Notes under the pieces: generated by a model | The model's database searches: none | The model's input: only the letters and a program-made list of their open reading frames with translations | What the model was told of the DNA's origin: nothing | Shown here: positions 17,659 to 27,002 of the stretch, piece after piece | How positions within the stretch are numbered: position 1 is the first letter of the stretch | How the letters are laid out: every line of letters begins with the position of its first letter | Program-made: the position numbers and the translations under genes | Assembly: GCF_011045115.1 (NCBI RefSeq) | Contig: NZ_JAAKZG010000009.1 | Coordinates: 1-64,000, forward strand | Reading direction: 5' to 3' | DNA: 64,000 bases | Origin: Mesorhizobium zhangyense | GTDB lineage: Bacteria > Pseudomonadota > Alphaproteobacteria > Rhizobiales > Rhizobiaceae

Positions 17659-18327
17659 ATGAAACGAATTATCCGCTTCGCCGGCGTCTTGTTGCTGGCG
17701 GTTTTCATAACAGTGGTCTTGGGGACTCTTATCCCGCGCCCACTGCTTCAATCCGGCGAGACAGGGCAGGGGCCGCTTCGCCGCATCCTCGTGCTGACCA
17801 ACCCGATCCACACCGATATTGCCATCCCGATCGATGCCGAGATGCTCGAACGCTTCGATTTCCTTCGGACAGCAGGCCTGCCGGTCGATCTGTCTGAAGT
17901 GCGCTATCTCGTGTTCGGCTGGGGCAGTCGCGCCTTTTACATCGAAACCCCGACCTGGTCGCAATTGAAGGCAGTCCCGGTGTTGAAGGCGCTCAGCCTC
18001 GACAATTCAACCATGCATGTCGAAGTCGCCGGCGCCATTCCCGAGCCAAATCCGGTAGTTGCCGGCTATGATCTTGGCGAAGATGGTTTCCAGCGTTTGC
18101 TCACCTTCATCGAAGAGAGCTTCCGGCAGGGTGCGAATGGCCCCGAACTGATCGAAGGCGCCGCCTATGGCGACTACGACGCCTTCTTCGAAGCCAATGG
18201 CTATTTCAACGCTCTGGTCGGCTGCAACACCTGGACGGCAGGAGCATTGCGGGCGGCCGGCTTGCAGACGGGCTGGTGGAACCCGCTCCCGGTCACGCTA
18301 GGTTACTCGTTACGACTGCACAACTGA
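17659..18327 (+). CDS. DUF2459 / TIGR02117 family protein
   Basis: A 222-residue protein of the DUF2459 family, of unknown function. The N-terminus is a membrane anchor or signal (RIIRFAGVLLLAVFITVVLGTLIP). The body contains NPIHTDIAIPI, FGWGSRAFY and the family's C-terminal block (GYFNALVGCNTWTAGALRAAGL), where the Cys/Asn/Thr cluster is conserved. It was once noted near urease genes in some bacteria, but there are none here. An ATG at 17620 would add 13 residues; the later start places the hydrophobic segment properly. Confidence 0.75.
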   Translation: MKRIIRFAGVLLLAVFITVVLGTLIPRPLLQSGETGQGPLRRILVLTNPIHTDIAIPIDAEMLERFDFLRTAGLPVDLSEVRYLVFGWGSRAFYIETPTWSQLKAVPVLKALSLDNSTMHVEVAGAIPEPNPVVAGYDLGEDGFQRLLTFIEESFRQGANGPELIEGAAYGDYDAFFEANGYFNALVGCNTWTAGALRAAGLQTGWWNPLPVTLGYSLRLHN

Positions 18328-18330
18328 AGG

Positions 18331-18385
18331 CTAGAGACCTGACGATTTCCAGCCATAGAGCCAGTCCAGGTCGGCCGGGCTTTTG
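18331..18385 (-). pseudogene. Orphan copy of the 3' end of the FAD monooxygenase gene
   Basis: This short stretch encodes KSPADLDWLYGWKSSGL-stop on the minus strand. It closely resembles the C-terminus of the monooxygenase gene that ends at 19052 (KLAADMDWLYGWKPPS…). At DNA level 18347-18375 and 19080-19108 agree at 27 of 29 bases. No upstream part of the gene is present. The brnTA module lies exactly between the two copies. This is either a remnant of the original gene end or one side of a duplication made when brnTA arrived. Confidence 0.65.
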
Positions 18386-18400
18386 TGAAAGTGTCTCAGC

Positions 18401-18724
18401 TCACCCGGCCTTTTTCTCTTTCTCGATGACGTATTCGCGCAGTGCGCGATTGATATTGCTCTGGTATCCGCGCCCGCCGGGGGAGTGCCTCTTAAACCAC
18501 GCGACAAGATCGGCATCGAGCCGAAGGGTCAGCTGCTGTTTGACCGGCCGAAAATACGGGTTTTGCACGGCGGTCGCCCAGAATTCATCGGTCAACTCGG
18601 GAATGTCGCTCGTATCGATTTCGTGTTTAGCGCGAGCCTTCAGGTCGGCGATTTCCTGACGCTGGTTTTCCGTCAGTGGCGCTGGATTGTCAGGGTCGAT
18701 TTCATATTTGACGATTTTGCCCAT
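18401..18724 (-). CDS. brnA: BrnA-family antitoxin
   Basis: A 107-residue antitoxin. The C-terminal part (QQLTLRLDADLVAWFKRHS…GYQSNINRALREYV) is the ribbon-helix-helix-type DNA-binding domain of BrnA, and the N-terminal acidic segment (TDEFWATAVQNPYF) contacts the toxin. It neutralises BrnT and represses the operon with it. The gene overlaps brnT by 23 bases and follows it, the reversed toxin-first order that is characteristic of brnTA. Confidence 0.9.
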   Translation of the reverse strand: MGKIVKYEIDPDNPAPLTENQRQEIADLKARAKHEIDTSDIPELTDEFWATAVQNPYFRPVKQQLTLRLDADLVAWFKRHSPGGRGYQSNINRALREYVIEKEKKAG

Positions 18725-18998
18725 AATTTCTCTTTTCCTTTGGCGTCGCCAACCGGGCCGAAATGATACGGATCACTTCGGTGCCGTCTTCTTCGCGATC
18801 AGCATGCGCGACCATCAGCAGCAGAATTCCATCGACAGCCCCAAGCGTCTGCCAGCGATATTCGCCTTCCTCGATTCGGTCCTGATCGGTTAGCGCAAAA
18901 GGATCGAGGAAAACGCGAGCCGCCGTTTCGAAGCTGACGCCATGTTTCTGCTTGTTGCTTTGCGCCTTGGCGATGTCCCACTCAAAGCGCAAAGACAT
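18702..18998 (-). CDS. brnT: BrnT-family ribonuclease toxin
   Basis: A 98-residue toxin with the RelE-like BrnT fold. The diagnostic N-terminus is FEWDIAKAQSNKQKHGVSFETAARVFLDP, and the C-terminus carries EVIRIISARLATPKEKRNY with the basic catalytic residues. Known BrnT is a ribonuclease that halts translation under stress. A GGAG lies upstream of the ATG, and two direct TGTAACT repeats (19004-19024) just upstream are operator candidates. The module sits between two copies of the monooxygenase gene's 3' end. Confidence 0.92.
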   Translation of the reverse strand: MSLRFEWDIAKAQSNKQKHGVSFETAARVFLDPFALTDQDRIEEGEYRWQTLGAVDGILLLMVAHADREEDGTEVIRIISARLATPKEKRNYGQNRQI

Positions 18999-19003
18999 GT
19001 ATC

Positions 19004-19024
19004 TGTAACTCCAGAAATGTAACT
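19004..19024. promoter_or_regulatory. Direct repeats upstream of brnT, possible BrnA operator
   Basis: TGTAACT at 19004-19010 and again at 19018-19024 (14 bases start to start) directly precede the brnT start codon at 18998. The spacing and position fit binding by an antitoxin-toxin complex. Binding is inferred. Confidence 0.4.
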
Positions 19025-19051
19025 ACAAATAGGCGATTTGTCCAGACGGAT

Positions 19052-20272
19052 TCAGAGAATACCCGTCACCGACGGCGGCTTCCAGCCGTAGAGCCAGTCC
19101 ATGTCGGCGGCGAGTTTTTCGGGCGGGCGCGTCCTCAGAACCAGATTGCGGGCGATCGCGACCGGGCCTTTGGCGTGCCAGGCGAAGTGATTGAAGGCCC
19201 CGCGACGCGCGACTTTCTCGATGCGGGGGCGGCGCGATGCTTCCCAGGCGGCGAGGGCGGCAGGCAGATCGTCCGGTGTGGCGGCTACGTATGCGGCAAG
19301 CGTTTCGGCATCTTCGATGGCCATGGCCGCACCCTGCGCGGCGAAAGGCGTCATCGCGTGCGCTGCGTCGCCGATTAGGGCCGAGGCCGGCGCGGTCCAG
19401 GGAGCTTTCGGGTCGACCGTATGGATCGGCCATGCCGTCCAAGGCCCGGCTTCGTCGGCCAAGCGTGCCAGCGCCGGGGCGGTGTTACGCATGGCTTGCT
19501 TCAGGATCGAGGCATCGGCAGCGCCGGCCCAGCTTTCGGCGATACGCTTTCCCGGCGTGAAGGCGACAATGTTGAAGGCCGCACCGCCGCGCACGGGATA
19601 GGCGATGAGGTGAAAACCGGGATGAAGGAATGCGTTGACGCAATCCGCAGCGCTGATTTCGGCAAAGGCACGCCCTTGCGGGCTTTTGCTGTCGATCATC
19701 GTGCGCCAGGCGAGTTCGCCGGAAAAACGGCTCTTTGCACTCGTTCCATCGCGCAGCGCCGACCACACGCCATCCGCGCTGACGGCAAGGAAAGCGGCTG
19801 TTCGGTCCGCTACGCCCGACTGCTCCACCGCAACGGAGGCAAGACCACCCTGTGAAGTCACGCTGCGGACGGTCGCATTGGTGATCAATTGAATGAGCGG
19901 CTGGCGCTTGGCTGCGTCCAGCAGAGCAACTTGCAGATCGGCACGGTGCGCAACGACATAGGGCGCAGCCCAGCGTTTTTGTGCCATCGCGCCAAGCGGC
20001 ACGCGGGCGAGTTCCCTGAGGGTCCTGGCGTCGCGCAGGATGATGGCTTCAGGCTGTATTGCCTTGGGCAGCAAAAATTCCAGCACGCCGAGATTATCGA
20101 GGATGCGGGTGGCGTTGGGGGAAAGCTGGATGCCGGCGCCGACGTCTTCAAGCTTTTCCGAGCGCTCGAAGACTTCTACGGCAAAGCCGCGGCTGGCAAA
20201 GGCAAGTGCGCCCGTCAAGCCGGCAATGCCGGCACCAGCGATGACGATCTTTCCGGAATGGGAGATATCCAC
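19052..20272 (-). CDS. FAD-dependent monooxygenase (salicylate hydroxylase-like)
   Basis: A 406-residue class A flavoprotein monooxygenase that would hydroxylate an aromatic substrate with NAD(P)H and O2. It has the dinucleotide-binding start GAGIAGL, the FAD/NADPH motif around VSADGVWSALRD, and the second FAD motif LIGDAAHAMTPFAAQGAAMAIEDA. The N-terminus resembles salicylate or 3-hydroxybenzoate hydroxylases, but no aromatic-degradation genes are nearby, so the substrate is unknown. It follows the NDUFS6-like gene on the same strand. A partial copy of its 3' end lies 0.7 kb downstream beyond brnTA. Confidence 0.85.
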   Translation of the reverse strand: MDISHSGKIVIAGAGIAGLTGALAFASRGFAVEVFERSEKLEDVGAGIQLSPNATRILDNLGVLEFLLPKAIQPEAIILRDARTLRELARVPLGAMAQKRWAAPYVVAHRADLQVALLDAAKRQPLIQLITNATVRSVTSQGGLASVAVEQSGVADRTAAFLAVSADGVWSALRDGTSAKSRFSGELAWRTMIDSKSPQGRAFAEISAADCVNAFLHPGFHLIAYPVRGGAAFNIVAFTPGKRIAESWAGAADASILKQAMRNTAPALARLADEAGPWTAWPIHTVDPKAPWTAPASALIGDAAHAMTPFAAQGAAMAIEDAETLAAYVAATPDDLPAALAAWEASRRPRIEKVARRGAFNHFAWHAKGPVAIARNLVLRTRPPEKLAADMDWLYGWKPPSVTGIL

Positions 20273-20294
20273 CGGATCAATCGCCGTAAGCCGG

Positions 20295-20540
20295 TCAGGC
20301 GGCGCGAACGACGTAGAGGCAGTTTTCCGGGCGGGTCTCGCTGGCCTTCAGCGTGCCGTTGAAGCGGTACAGCGTCGAGCAATAGGGGCAGACTTTTTCT
20401 GAGTCGGCGCCCATGTCGAGGAAGACATGCGGATGGTCGAAAGGCGGGTTTGCGCCCACGCACATGAATTCCTTCACGCCGATCTCGATCACGGCATGAC
20501 CTGCATCGTTCTGGAAGTGTGGAATGGAACCGCCGGCCAT
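20295..20540 (-). CDS. Zinc-finger complex I subunit, NDUFS6-like
   Basis: An 81-residue protein of the zf-CHCC family, the bacterial counterpart of mitochondrial NDUFS6. The zinc ligands are C27, H36, C51 and C54, and their spacing (x8, x14, x2) equals that of the human protein. It should bind complex I near the N-module/Q-module junction and help its assembly. The start at 20540 has AGGAGAAA upstream. It is encoded upstream of the FAD monooxygenase, with 22 bases between. Confidence 0.9.
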   Translation of the reverse strand: MAGGSIPHFQNDAGHAVIEIGVKEFMCVGANPPFDHPHVFLDMGADSEKVCPYCSTLYRFNGTLKASETRPENCLYVVRAA

Positions 20541-20695
20541 GGCTTTCTCCTGTCTGTCGCTCACGCTTTTAACGGCTGTTTGTAGCATAGCCAATCTCTT
20601 TGCAAGCCGTGTGAAATCAAACTGTCGCAAAACCCTGTCAGGAGATAAGCTGAGCCGAATAAGCGGCTGTGGCCGCATAAAGGATAAAGAGGGAC

Positions 20696-22903
20696 ATGAA
20701 CGAGCTAAGACCGGTCCAGGCCGAATTCACCACCGTCAGCACCGCCGACGGCGATGCGTCCGCAGGCAACCCGGACCGTTTCGTCAACCGTGAGTTCTCA
20801 TGGCTCCAGTTCAACCGCCGCGTTCTTGAGGAATCGCAGAACCCGAACCATCCGCTTCTCGAGCGTGTTCGCTTCCTGTCGATCTCGGCCGCCAACCTCG
20901 ACGAATTCTTCATGGTTCGCGTTGCCGGTCTTGCCGGACAGATCCGCGAAAACATCGCCATCAAGAGTCCTGACGGCCGCACGCCTGAGCAGCAACTCGA
21001 ACAGCTTCTGGTCGAGGTTGGCCGTCTGCAGGAGGACCAGCAGACGAGCCTTTCGGGCCTGATCGGTCTACTCAAAAAGGAAGGCATCGAGAGCATCACC
21101 GGCGATGCGCTGACCAAGGATGAGAAAACCTGGCTTGAGAACCATTTTCAGGAACAGGTCTTCCCGGTCCTGACGCCGCTGTCGATCGATCCGGCGCATC
21201 CTTTCCCGTTCATTCCCAATCTAGGCTTCTCGATCGCCCTGCAATTGCGTCATCGCAAGAACGGTGAGGAAATGAACGCGCTGCTGCGTTTGCCCACCGC
21301 CCTGAAGCGATACATCAGGCTGCCGGATCGCAAGAACAGCGTGCGCTTCATTCCGATCGAAGAGACGGTGAACATCTTCGTCGGCAAGCTCTTTCCCGGT
21401 TATGAGGTCAAGGGTTCAGGCACGTTCCGCATCATCCGAGACAGCGATATCGAGGTCGAGGAAGAGGCGGAAGATCTGGTGCGGCTGTTCGAGACGGCGC
21501 TGAAGCGCCGTCGTCGCGGCTCGGTGATCCGCATCGAGTTCGACGGACAGATGCCCAACGAGCTTCGTGAATTCGTTGCCGGCGAAACCGGCGTTTCGTC
21601 TTCGCGCATCAGCGTGCTGACCGGGCCGCTGGCGTTGAACCAGATTTCCGAACTTGTCGCCGTGCCACGCGACGATTTGAAGTTCACGCCCTACAATCCG
21701 CGCTTCCCCGAGCGCGTTCGCGACCATCGCGGCGATTGCTTCGCGGCGATCCGGGAGAAGGACTTCATTGTTCATCACCCCTACGAATCCTTCGACGTGG
21801 TGGTGCAGTTCCTGCGCCAGGCCGCTGCCGATCCCGATGTCGTGGCGATCAAGCAGACGCTCTACCGCACGTCGAACGACAGCCCGATCGTGCGCGCGCT
21901 GGTCGATGCGGCTGAGGCCGGCAAGTCAGTCACGGCGCTGGTCGAGCTGAAGGCGCGATTCGATGAGGAGGCTAACATTCGCTGGGCGCGCGATCTGGAG
22001 CGCGCCGGCGTGCAGGTCGTGTTCGGCTTCATCGAGCTGAAAACGCATGCCAAGATGTCGCTGGTGGTGCGCCGTGAGGACAACCGCCTGCGCAACTATG
22101 TCCATCTCGGCACTGGCAACTATCACCCGATCACAGCCCGCATCTACACCGATCTGTCCTTCTTCACGACCGATTCGCACATCGCCCACGACGTCGCGCA
22201 GCTCTTCAACTTCATCACCGGTTATGCCGAGCCGGCCGATGAGATGCACCTGGCGATGTCGCCGTTGACGCTGCGGAGCCGGATACTGAAACATATTTCC
22301 GATGAGGTTGCTCACGCTCTGGAAGGCCGGCCCGCCCAGATCTGGTTGAAGATGAATTCGCTGGTCGATCCGATGATCATCGATGCGCTCTACGATGCCA
22401 GCAGGGCAGGGGTGGAGATCGACCTGGTCGTGCGCGGCATATGCTGCCTGAGGCCGCAGGTTCCGGGGCTTTCGGAAAACATCCGGGTGAAATCGATCAT
22501 CGGCCGCTTCCTCGAACACAGCCGGATCTATTGCTTCGGCAATGGCCATGGCCTGCCTTCGGACGAGGCCATCGTCTATATCAGCTCGGCCGACCTGATG
22601 CCGCGAAACCTCGACCGCCGCGTCGAAACCATGGTTCCGATCACCAATCCAACTGTGCATGAACAGGTGCTTGGCCAGATCATGCTCGGAAACATCATGG
22701 ACAACCAGCAAAGTTTCGAAGTATTGGCTGACGGTACCTCGCGGCGCATAGTGCTGGACGAGGGGGAAGAGCCGTTCAACGCGCAGGAATATTTCATGAC
22801 GAATCCTAGCCTGTCGGGACGGGGAGATGCACTGAAATCGCATGCGCCCAAGCGCATCGCGCAGTTCAAGCGGCGCAAGAAATCCAGCGCAACCGGTAGC
22901 TGA
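20696..22903 (+). CDS. ppk: Polyphosphate kinase
   Basis: A 735-residue PPK1. It reversibly polymerises the terminal phosphate of ATP into inorganic polyphosphate. The N-terminal domain ([17 protein letters not shown]) and head domain are followed by the phospholipase-D-like catalytic domains. The phosphorylated histidine is H470 in [18 protein letters not shown], and [15 protein letters not shown] contains the ATP-binding arginine. It is translationally coupled to ppx by a TGATG overlap, so synthesis and breakdown of polyphosphate are one unit. Confidence 0.97.
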   Translation: MNELRPVQAEFTTVSTADGDASAGNPDRFVNREFSWLQFNRRVLEESQNPNHPLLERVRFLSISAANLDEFFMVRVAGLAGQIRENIAIKSPDGRTPEQQLEQLLVEVGRLQEDQQTSLSGLIGLLKKEGIESITGDALTKDEKTWLENHFQEQVFPVLTPLSIDPAHPFPFIPNLGFSIALQLRHRKNGEEMNALLRLPTALKRYIRLPDRKNSVRFIPIEETVNIFVGKLFPGYEVKGSGTFRIIRDSDIEVEEEAEDLVRLFETALKRRRRGSVIRIEFDGQMPNELREFVAGETGVSSSRISVLTGPLALNQISELVAVPRDDLKFTPYNPRFPERVRDHRGDCFAAIREKDFIVHHPYESFDVVVQFLRQAAADPDVVAIKQTLYRTSNDSPIVRALVDAAEAGKSVTALVELKARFDEEANIRWARDLERAGVQVVFGFIELKTHAKMSLVVRREDNRLRNYVHLGTGNYHPITARIYTDLSFFTTDSHIAHDVAQLFNFITGYAEPADEMHLAMSPLTLRSRILKHISDEVAHALEGRPAQIWLKMNSLVDPMIIDALYDASRAGVEIDLVVRGICCLRPQVPGLSENIRVKSIIGRFLEHSRIYCFGNGHGLPSDEAIVYISSADLMPRNLDRRVETMVPITNPTVHEQVLGQIMLGNIMDNQQSFEVLADGTSRRIVLDEGEEPFNAQEYFMTNPSLSGRGDALKSHAPKRIAQFKRRKKSSATGS

Positions 22904-24441
22904 TGATTGCACAATCCCAGGGCCGGCTTCAGGATCGCCGGCCGATTTCCATTATCGACATTGGGTCGAACTCGATCCGCCTTGTCGTGTATGAAGGCAT
23001 ATCCCGTTCTCCGACGGTTCTGTTCAACGAAAAGATGCTGGCCGGCCTCGGTCGCGGCATCGTTTCGACCGGCAAGCTCGACCCCGAGGGCGTGACCCGC
23101 GCCGTGGAGGAATTCCGGCGTTTTCGCGCGCTGTCTGATCAGGCGGGCGCGGAAGAACTGCACGTGATCGCCACGGCTGCAGCGCGCGAGGCCGAGAATG
23201 GACCGGACTTCATTCACCGGGCGCAACAGATTCTCGGCACCGAAATACGGGTGCTCACCGGGCGTGAGGAAGCGCATTACTCGGCGCTGGGGGTTATTTC
23301 CGGTTTTCATCCCGCAAGTGGCATCGCCGGCGACCTTGGCGGCGGCAGCCTGGAACTGGTCGGCGTTGACGGCGAGGAAATAGGCCAGGGCATAACCCTG
23401 CCACTGGGCGGCCTGCGCCTGCAGGATATGTCGAAAAATTCGCCGGTAGCGGCCGCCAAGATCGCGCGTGACGAACTGGCTCGCGCCAAGCTGCTGAAAG
23501 CCGGGCAGGGCCAGGTTTTCTACGCTGTGGGCGGCACGTGGCGAAACCTCGCCCGCCTCCACATGAACACGATCAACTATCCGCTCAACGTGATGCACCA
23601 TTACGAGATGGGCATCGAAAGCTCGCTGCCGTTCCTGCGGCAGGTCGCCAAGGGCGACATCGACAAGATGAAGGGCATCGAGGGCATCTCGAAGAACCGT
23701 CGCGCGCTGCTGCCCTATGGTGCGGCGGTGCTGCTGGAAATCATCGCGGCGATGAAGCCGTCGAAGATCGTGGTGTCGGCGCTCGGCGTGCGCGAAGGTT
23801 TTCTCTATTCATTGCTGTCGCGCGCCGAACAGCGCACAGACCCGCTCATTTCGGCTTCCGAGGAACTGGCGCGGCTGCGCGCACGGTCGGTCATGCATGC
23901 CCACGAACTGGTGCAATGGACCGGCCAGTCCTTCGCGGCCTTCGGCATCGACGAGACTGAGGACGAAGTGCGTTATCGCCATGCCGCCTGCCTTCTCGCC
24001 GATATCGGCTGGCGCGCGCATCCGGAATACCGTGGCAAGCAGTCGCTGAACATTATTGCCCATGCCTCCTTCATCGGCGTCGATCATCCGGGCCGCGTGT
24101 TCCTGGCGCTTGCCAATCTTTACCGGCATGAAGGCATCTTCAACGACGGAGCGGCGGCCGAACTGCTTGCGCTGGTGCCGCCGCGCTACATCGAGCGTGC
24201 GCGGCTGCTCGGCGCGATGCTGCGCGTCGTCTATCTGTTCTCGGCCTCCATGCCGGGCGTGATTCCGCAGCTCAGGTGGGAAAATCGCGACAATGGCGCG
24301 CTGGCGCTGGTCATTCCGAAGTCGCATGCCGGCCTGACCGGCGAACGGCCTGCGGGGCGTCTGGCCCAGCTTGCCCGGCTGACGGGCCGCAGGCTGGAAC
24401 TGATGATTGAGGGCGAGCAGGTCGCCGTTCCGGTGAAGTAG
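22903..24441 (+). CDS. ppx: Exopolyphosphatase (Ppx/GppA family)
   Basis: A 512-residue Ppx/GppA phosphatase of the actin-like ATPase superfamily. It releases phosphate from polyphosphate ends and may also act on pppGpp. The N-terminal phosphate loop is DIGSNSIRLVVYEG, the second loop is GDLGGGSLELVGV, and ATAAAREAENGPDF is also conserved. The C-terminal half is an HD-like helical domain, usual for the long Ppx form. The start overlaps the ppk stop by one base. Confidence 0.95.
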   Translation: MIAQSQGRLQDRRPISIIDIGSNSIRLVVYEGISRSPTVLFNEKMLAGLGRGIVSTGKLDPEGVTRAVEEFRRFRALSDQAGAEELHVIATAAAREAENGPDFIHRAQQILGTEIRVLTGREEAHYSALGVISGFHPASGIAGDLGGGSLELVGVDGEEIGQGITLPLGGLRLQDMSKNSPVAAAKIARDELARAKLLKAGQGQVFYAVGGTWRNLARLHMNTINYPLNVMHHYEMGIESSLPFLRQVAKGDIDKMKGIEGISKNRRALLPYGAAVLLEIIAAMKPSKIVVSALGVREGFLYSLLSRAEQRTDPLISASEELARLRARSVMHAHELVQWTGQSFAAFGIDETEDEVRYRHAACLLADIGWRAHPEYRGKQSLNIIAHASFIGVDHPGRVFLALANLYRHEGIFNDGAAAELLALVPPRYIERARLLGAMLRVVYLFSASMPGVIPQLRWENRDNGALALVIPKSHAGLTGERPAGRLAQLARLTGRRLELMIEGEQVAVPVK

Positions 24442-24458
24442 GCCAGGGCAATCCGCTT

Positions 24459-24860
24459 TCAGCCGCGTTTGGCGTCGATCGAGAATGCGCCCGCGCCCGC
24501 AACCGAGAGCGCCAGAAAGCCGCCGGCTATCGCGATATCCTTCATTAGCGCCTGCGAATGCATGAAGACCAATGCCGGATCGCCGCCGCCTTGGCCGTAA
24601 TGGCCGATTACCCCGGCGGCCGCTGAAAAGGCTGCAAGCAGCAGCGACGCCGGACGGGTCTGGAAGCCGACGAGGATGAGCAGGCCGGCAATCAGCTCGA
24701 AAAGCCCGACGCTCCAGGCGACGAGGGTGGGCAGGGGAAAGCCAAGCCCGCCGAAATAGCTGGCCGACCCCGCGATGTTGGTGAGCGCGCCATAGCCGCC
24801 CGGGATAAACAGGGCCGCAAGCAGGAGCCGGGCGAGAAGCAGCGCAATGTTGGTCGGCAT
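24459..24860 (-). CDS. DoxX family membrane protein (first copy)
   Basis: A 133-residue protein with four predicted membrane helices and the DoxX signature (ARLLLAALFIPGGYGAL…GLFELIAGLLILVGFQTRPASLLLA). DoxX proteins are small inner-membrane proteins linked to thiol redox or quinone systems, but their function is mostly unproven. It is a paralogue of the next gene upstream on the same strand (24977-25399): both end in a G-A-(F/Y)-S-I-D motif. A terminator separates the two. Confidence 0.82.
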   Translation of the reverse strand: MPTNIALLLARLLLAALFIPGGYGALTNIAGSASYFGGLGFPLPTLVAWSVGLFELIAGLLILVGFQTRPASLLLAAFSAAAGVIGHYGQGGGDPALVFMHSQALMKDIAIAGGFLALSVAGAGAFSIDAKRG

Positions 24861-24930
24861 CGGCGTATCCGCGTCAATGACGCAGAATGCGCCCTGATGC
24901 GAAAAATGTCACTCGATGATGCCGCAAAAG

Positions 24931-24958
24931 AAAAGGCCCGGATCGCTCCGGGCCTTTT
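24931..24958 (-). terminator. Rho-independent terminator of the second DoxX gene
   Basis: Perfect 12-bp stem AAAAGGCCCGGA (24931-24942) and TCCGGGCCTTTT (24947-24958) with a 4-base loop. It lies 18 bases past the stop codon at 24977 on the minus strand. Confidence 0.9.
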
Positions 24959-24976
24959 GCAATTCATGCAGCCGGA

Positions 24977-25399
24977 TTAGCGGCCACGTCCGTCGATCGA
25001 GTAAGCGCCTGCGCCGATGACGGCGAGGAAAATAAAGCCGGCGACGAGGCCGAGGTTCTTCTGCAGCATCAGCGCATTGCCAGCCTGCGAGAAGTCAAGA
25101 TGGGCGACTGCAGTTGCGCCCATCGTGAAGACGGCGAGCAAGATTGCAGCGATGCGGGTCTTGAAGCCGACCAGGACGGCAAGGCCGCCAAAGAATTCAA
25201 CGAGGCCAACGACGACGGCGGTAACCGTCGGTGCCGGCAGGCCGAGGCTTTCGAAGAAGCCGGCGGTGCCGGCAATCGCAGTCAGCTTGCCGAAGCCGGC
25301 GAGGATGAACAGGATGGATATCAGAACACGTCCGACCAGAATGGCGGCCGAGGCGTTAGCAGCGATGCCGGAGTCGGCGGCGGAAGAGTTGGTGGACAT
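24977..25399 (-). CDS. DoxX family membrane protein (second copy)
   Basis: A 140-residue four-helix DoxX protein (GRVLISILFILAGFGKLTAIAGTAGFFESLGLP…GLVEFFGGLAVLVGFKTRIAAILLA). The start at 25399 is chosen because GGAG lies 6 bases upstream; an ATG four codons earlier lacks this. It has its own strong terminator, so it is transcribed independently of the adjacent paralogue. Two GTTCAC direct repeats (25448 and 25480) lie upstream and might bind a regulator. Confidence 0.85.
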   Translation of the reverse strand: MSTNSSAADSGIAANASAAILVGRVLISILFILAGFGKLTAIAGTAGFFESLGLPAPTVTAVVVGLVEFFGGLAVLVGFKTRIAAILLAVFTMGATAVAHLDFSQAGNALMLQKNLGLVAGFIFLAVIGAGAYSIDGRGR

Positions 25400-25505
25400 G
25401 CTAGTCTCCATAAGAGGTTTATGCCCTTAAGATAGACGATCCCGGCTGTTCACCAAAGCCTCGAATTTGTCGACACATCGTTCACGATAGGAATGATTTT
25501 GCGCT

Positions 25506-26903
25506 TTATCCCGGCCGCGTCATGTCTTCCGGTCGCACCAGCCGGTCGAAGTCGGCGTCGCTGACGTAGCCGCCGCCAACAGCTTCCTCGCGCAGCGTGG
25601 TGCCGTTCTTGTGCGCGGTCTTGGCGATCTTGGCGGCGTTGTCGTAGCCGATCGTCGGGGCGAGCGCCGTCACCAGCATCAGCGAACGGTCGAGTGCCGC
25701 CTTGATGTTCTCCTCGCGCGCCTCGATTCCGACGACGCAGTTGTCGGTAAACGAGATCGCGGCGTCGGCCACGAGCTGGACCGACTGGAGGAAGTTGTAG
25801 GCCATCAGCGGGTTATAGACGTTGAGCTCGAAATGGCCCTGGCTGCCGGCGAAGGTGAGGGCAGCGTTGTTGCCGAACACCTGCACGCACACCTGCGTCA
25901 GCGCCTCGGACTGGGTCGGATTGACCTTGCCCGGCATGATCGACGAGCCGGGCTCGTTCTCCGGCAGCGACAGCTCGCCGAGACCCGAGCGCGGGCCCGA
26001 ACCGAGGAAGCGGATGTCGTTGGCGATCTTGAACAGGGCGGCCGCCGCCGAATTGATGGCGCCGTGCGAGAACACCATGGAGTCGTGCGCCGCCAGCGCC
26101 TCGAACTTGTTCGGCGCGGTGACGAAATCGATGCCGGTGATCGCGGCGATACGCTCGGCAACCTTTTCGGCAAAGCCGACCGGCGCGTTGAGCCCCGTGC
26201 CGACGGCGGTGCCACCCTGGGCCAGTTCGCAAAGACCCGGCAGCGTCATCTCGATGCGCTTGATCGAGGACGCAACCTGCGCGGCATAGCCGCCGAACTC
26301 CTGGCCGAGCGTCAGCGGCGTCGCATCCTGCGTGTGCGTGCGGCCGATCTTGATGATGTGGTCGAATTCCTTCGCCTTGGCGTCGAGGGCTGCATGAAGG
26401 TGCTTCAGCGCCGGCAGCAGGTCGTGAACGATCCGCTCGGCACAGGCGATGTGCATGGCCGTCGGGTAGGTGTCGTTGGACGACTGGCTCATATTGACGT
26501 GGTCGTTGGGATGGACCGGCTTCTTCGAGCCCATCACACCGCCCAGCATCTCGATGGCGCGGTTGGAGATGACTTCATTGGCGTTCATGTTCGACTGGGT
26601 GCCGGAACCGGTCTGCCAGACGACGAGCGGGAAATGATCGTTGAGCTTGCCGTCGATCACTTCCTGCGCTGCCTTGACGATCGTCTCGCCGACCGCCGGG
26701 TCGAGCCGCTTCAGTTCCATATTGGCTTCGGCGGCTGCCCGCTTGACGATGCCGAGCGCGCGAACGACCGACAGAGGCTGCTTTTCCCAGCCGATCTTGA
26801 AGTTGCCGAGAGAACGCTGGGCCTGCGCGCCCCAGTAGCGGTCGCTCGCCACTTCGATCGGTCCGAACGTGTCGGTTTCGGTTCTTGTCTTGCCTGCGCT
26901 CAC
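25506..26903 (-). CDS. fumC: Fumarate hydratase, class II
   Basis: A 465-residue fumarase of the TCA cycle that hydrates fumarate to malate without an iron-sulfur cluster. Family signatures are [15 protein letters not shown], the catalytic histidine H190 in [10 protein letters not shown], and the mobile loop [15 protein letters not shown] (319-333) with the active-site serine. The length is normal. It is a single gene with short flanking gaps. Confidence 0.97.
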   Translation of the reverse strand: MSAGKTRTETDTFGPIEVASDRYWGAQAQRSLGNFKIGWEKQPLSVVRALGIVKRAAAEANMELKRLDPAVGETIVKAAQEVIDGKLNDHFPLVVWQTGSGTQSNMNANEVISNRAIEMLGGVMGSKKPVHPNDHVNMSQSSNDTYPTAMHIACAERIVHDLLPALKHLHAALDAKAKEFDHIIKIGRTHTQDATPLTLGQEFGGYAAQVASSIKRIEMTLPGLCELAQGGTAVGTGLNAPVGFAEKVAERIAAITGIDFVTAPNKFEALAAHDSMVFSHGAINSAAAALFKIANDIRFLGSGPRSGLGELSLPENEPGSSIMPGKVNPTQSEALTQVCVQVFGNNAALTFAGSQGHFELNVYNPLMAYNFLQSVQLVADAAISFTDNCVVGIEAREENIKAALDRSLMLVTALAPTIGYDNAAKIAKTAHKNGTTLREEAVGGGYVSDADFDRLVRPEDMTRPG

Positions 26904-27002
26904 GGACCCGTCTCCCGGAAATTTTTCAATGCCGGCAACGGCCTACCGCTTTGCACAATGGGCTTCAAGTGAAGAATGGAGGCAAGGCCAATCCTAATCG
27001 GT

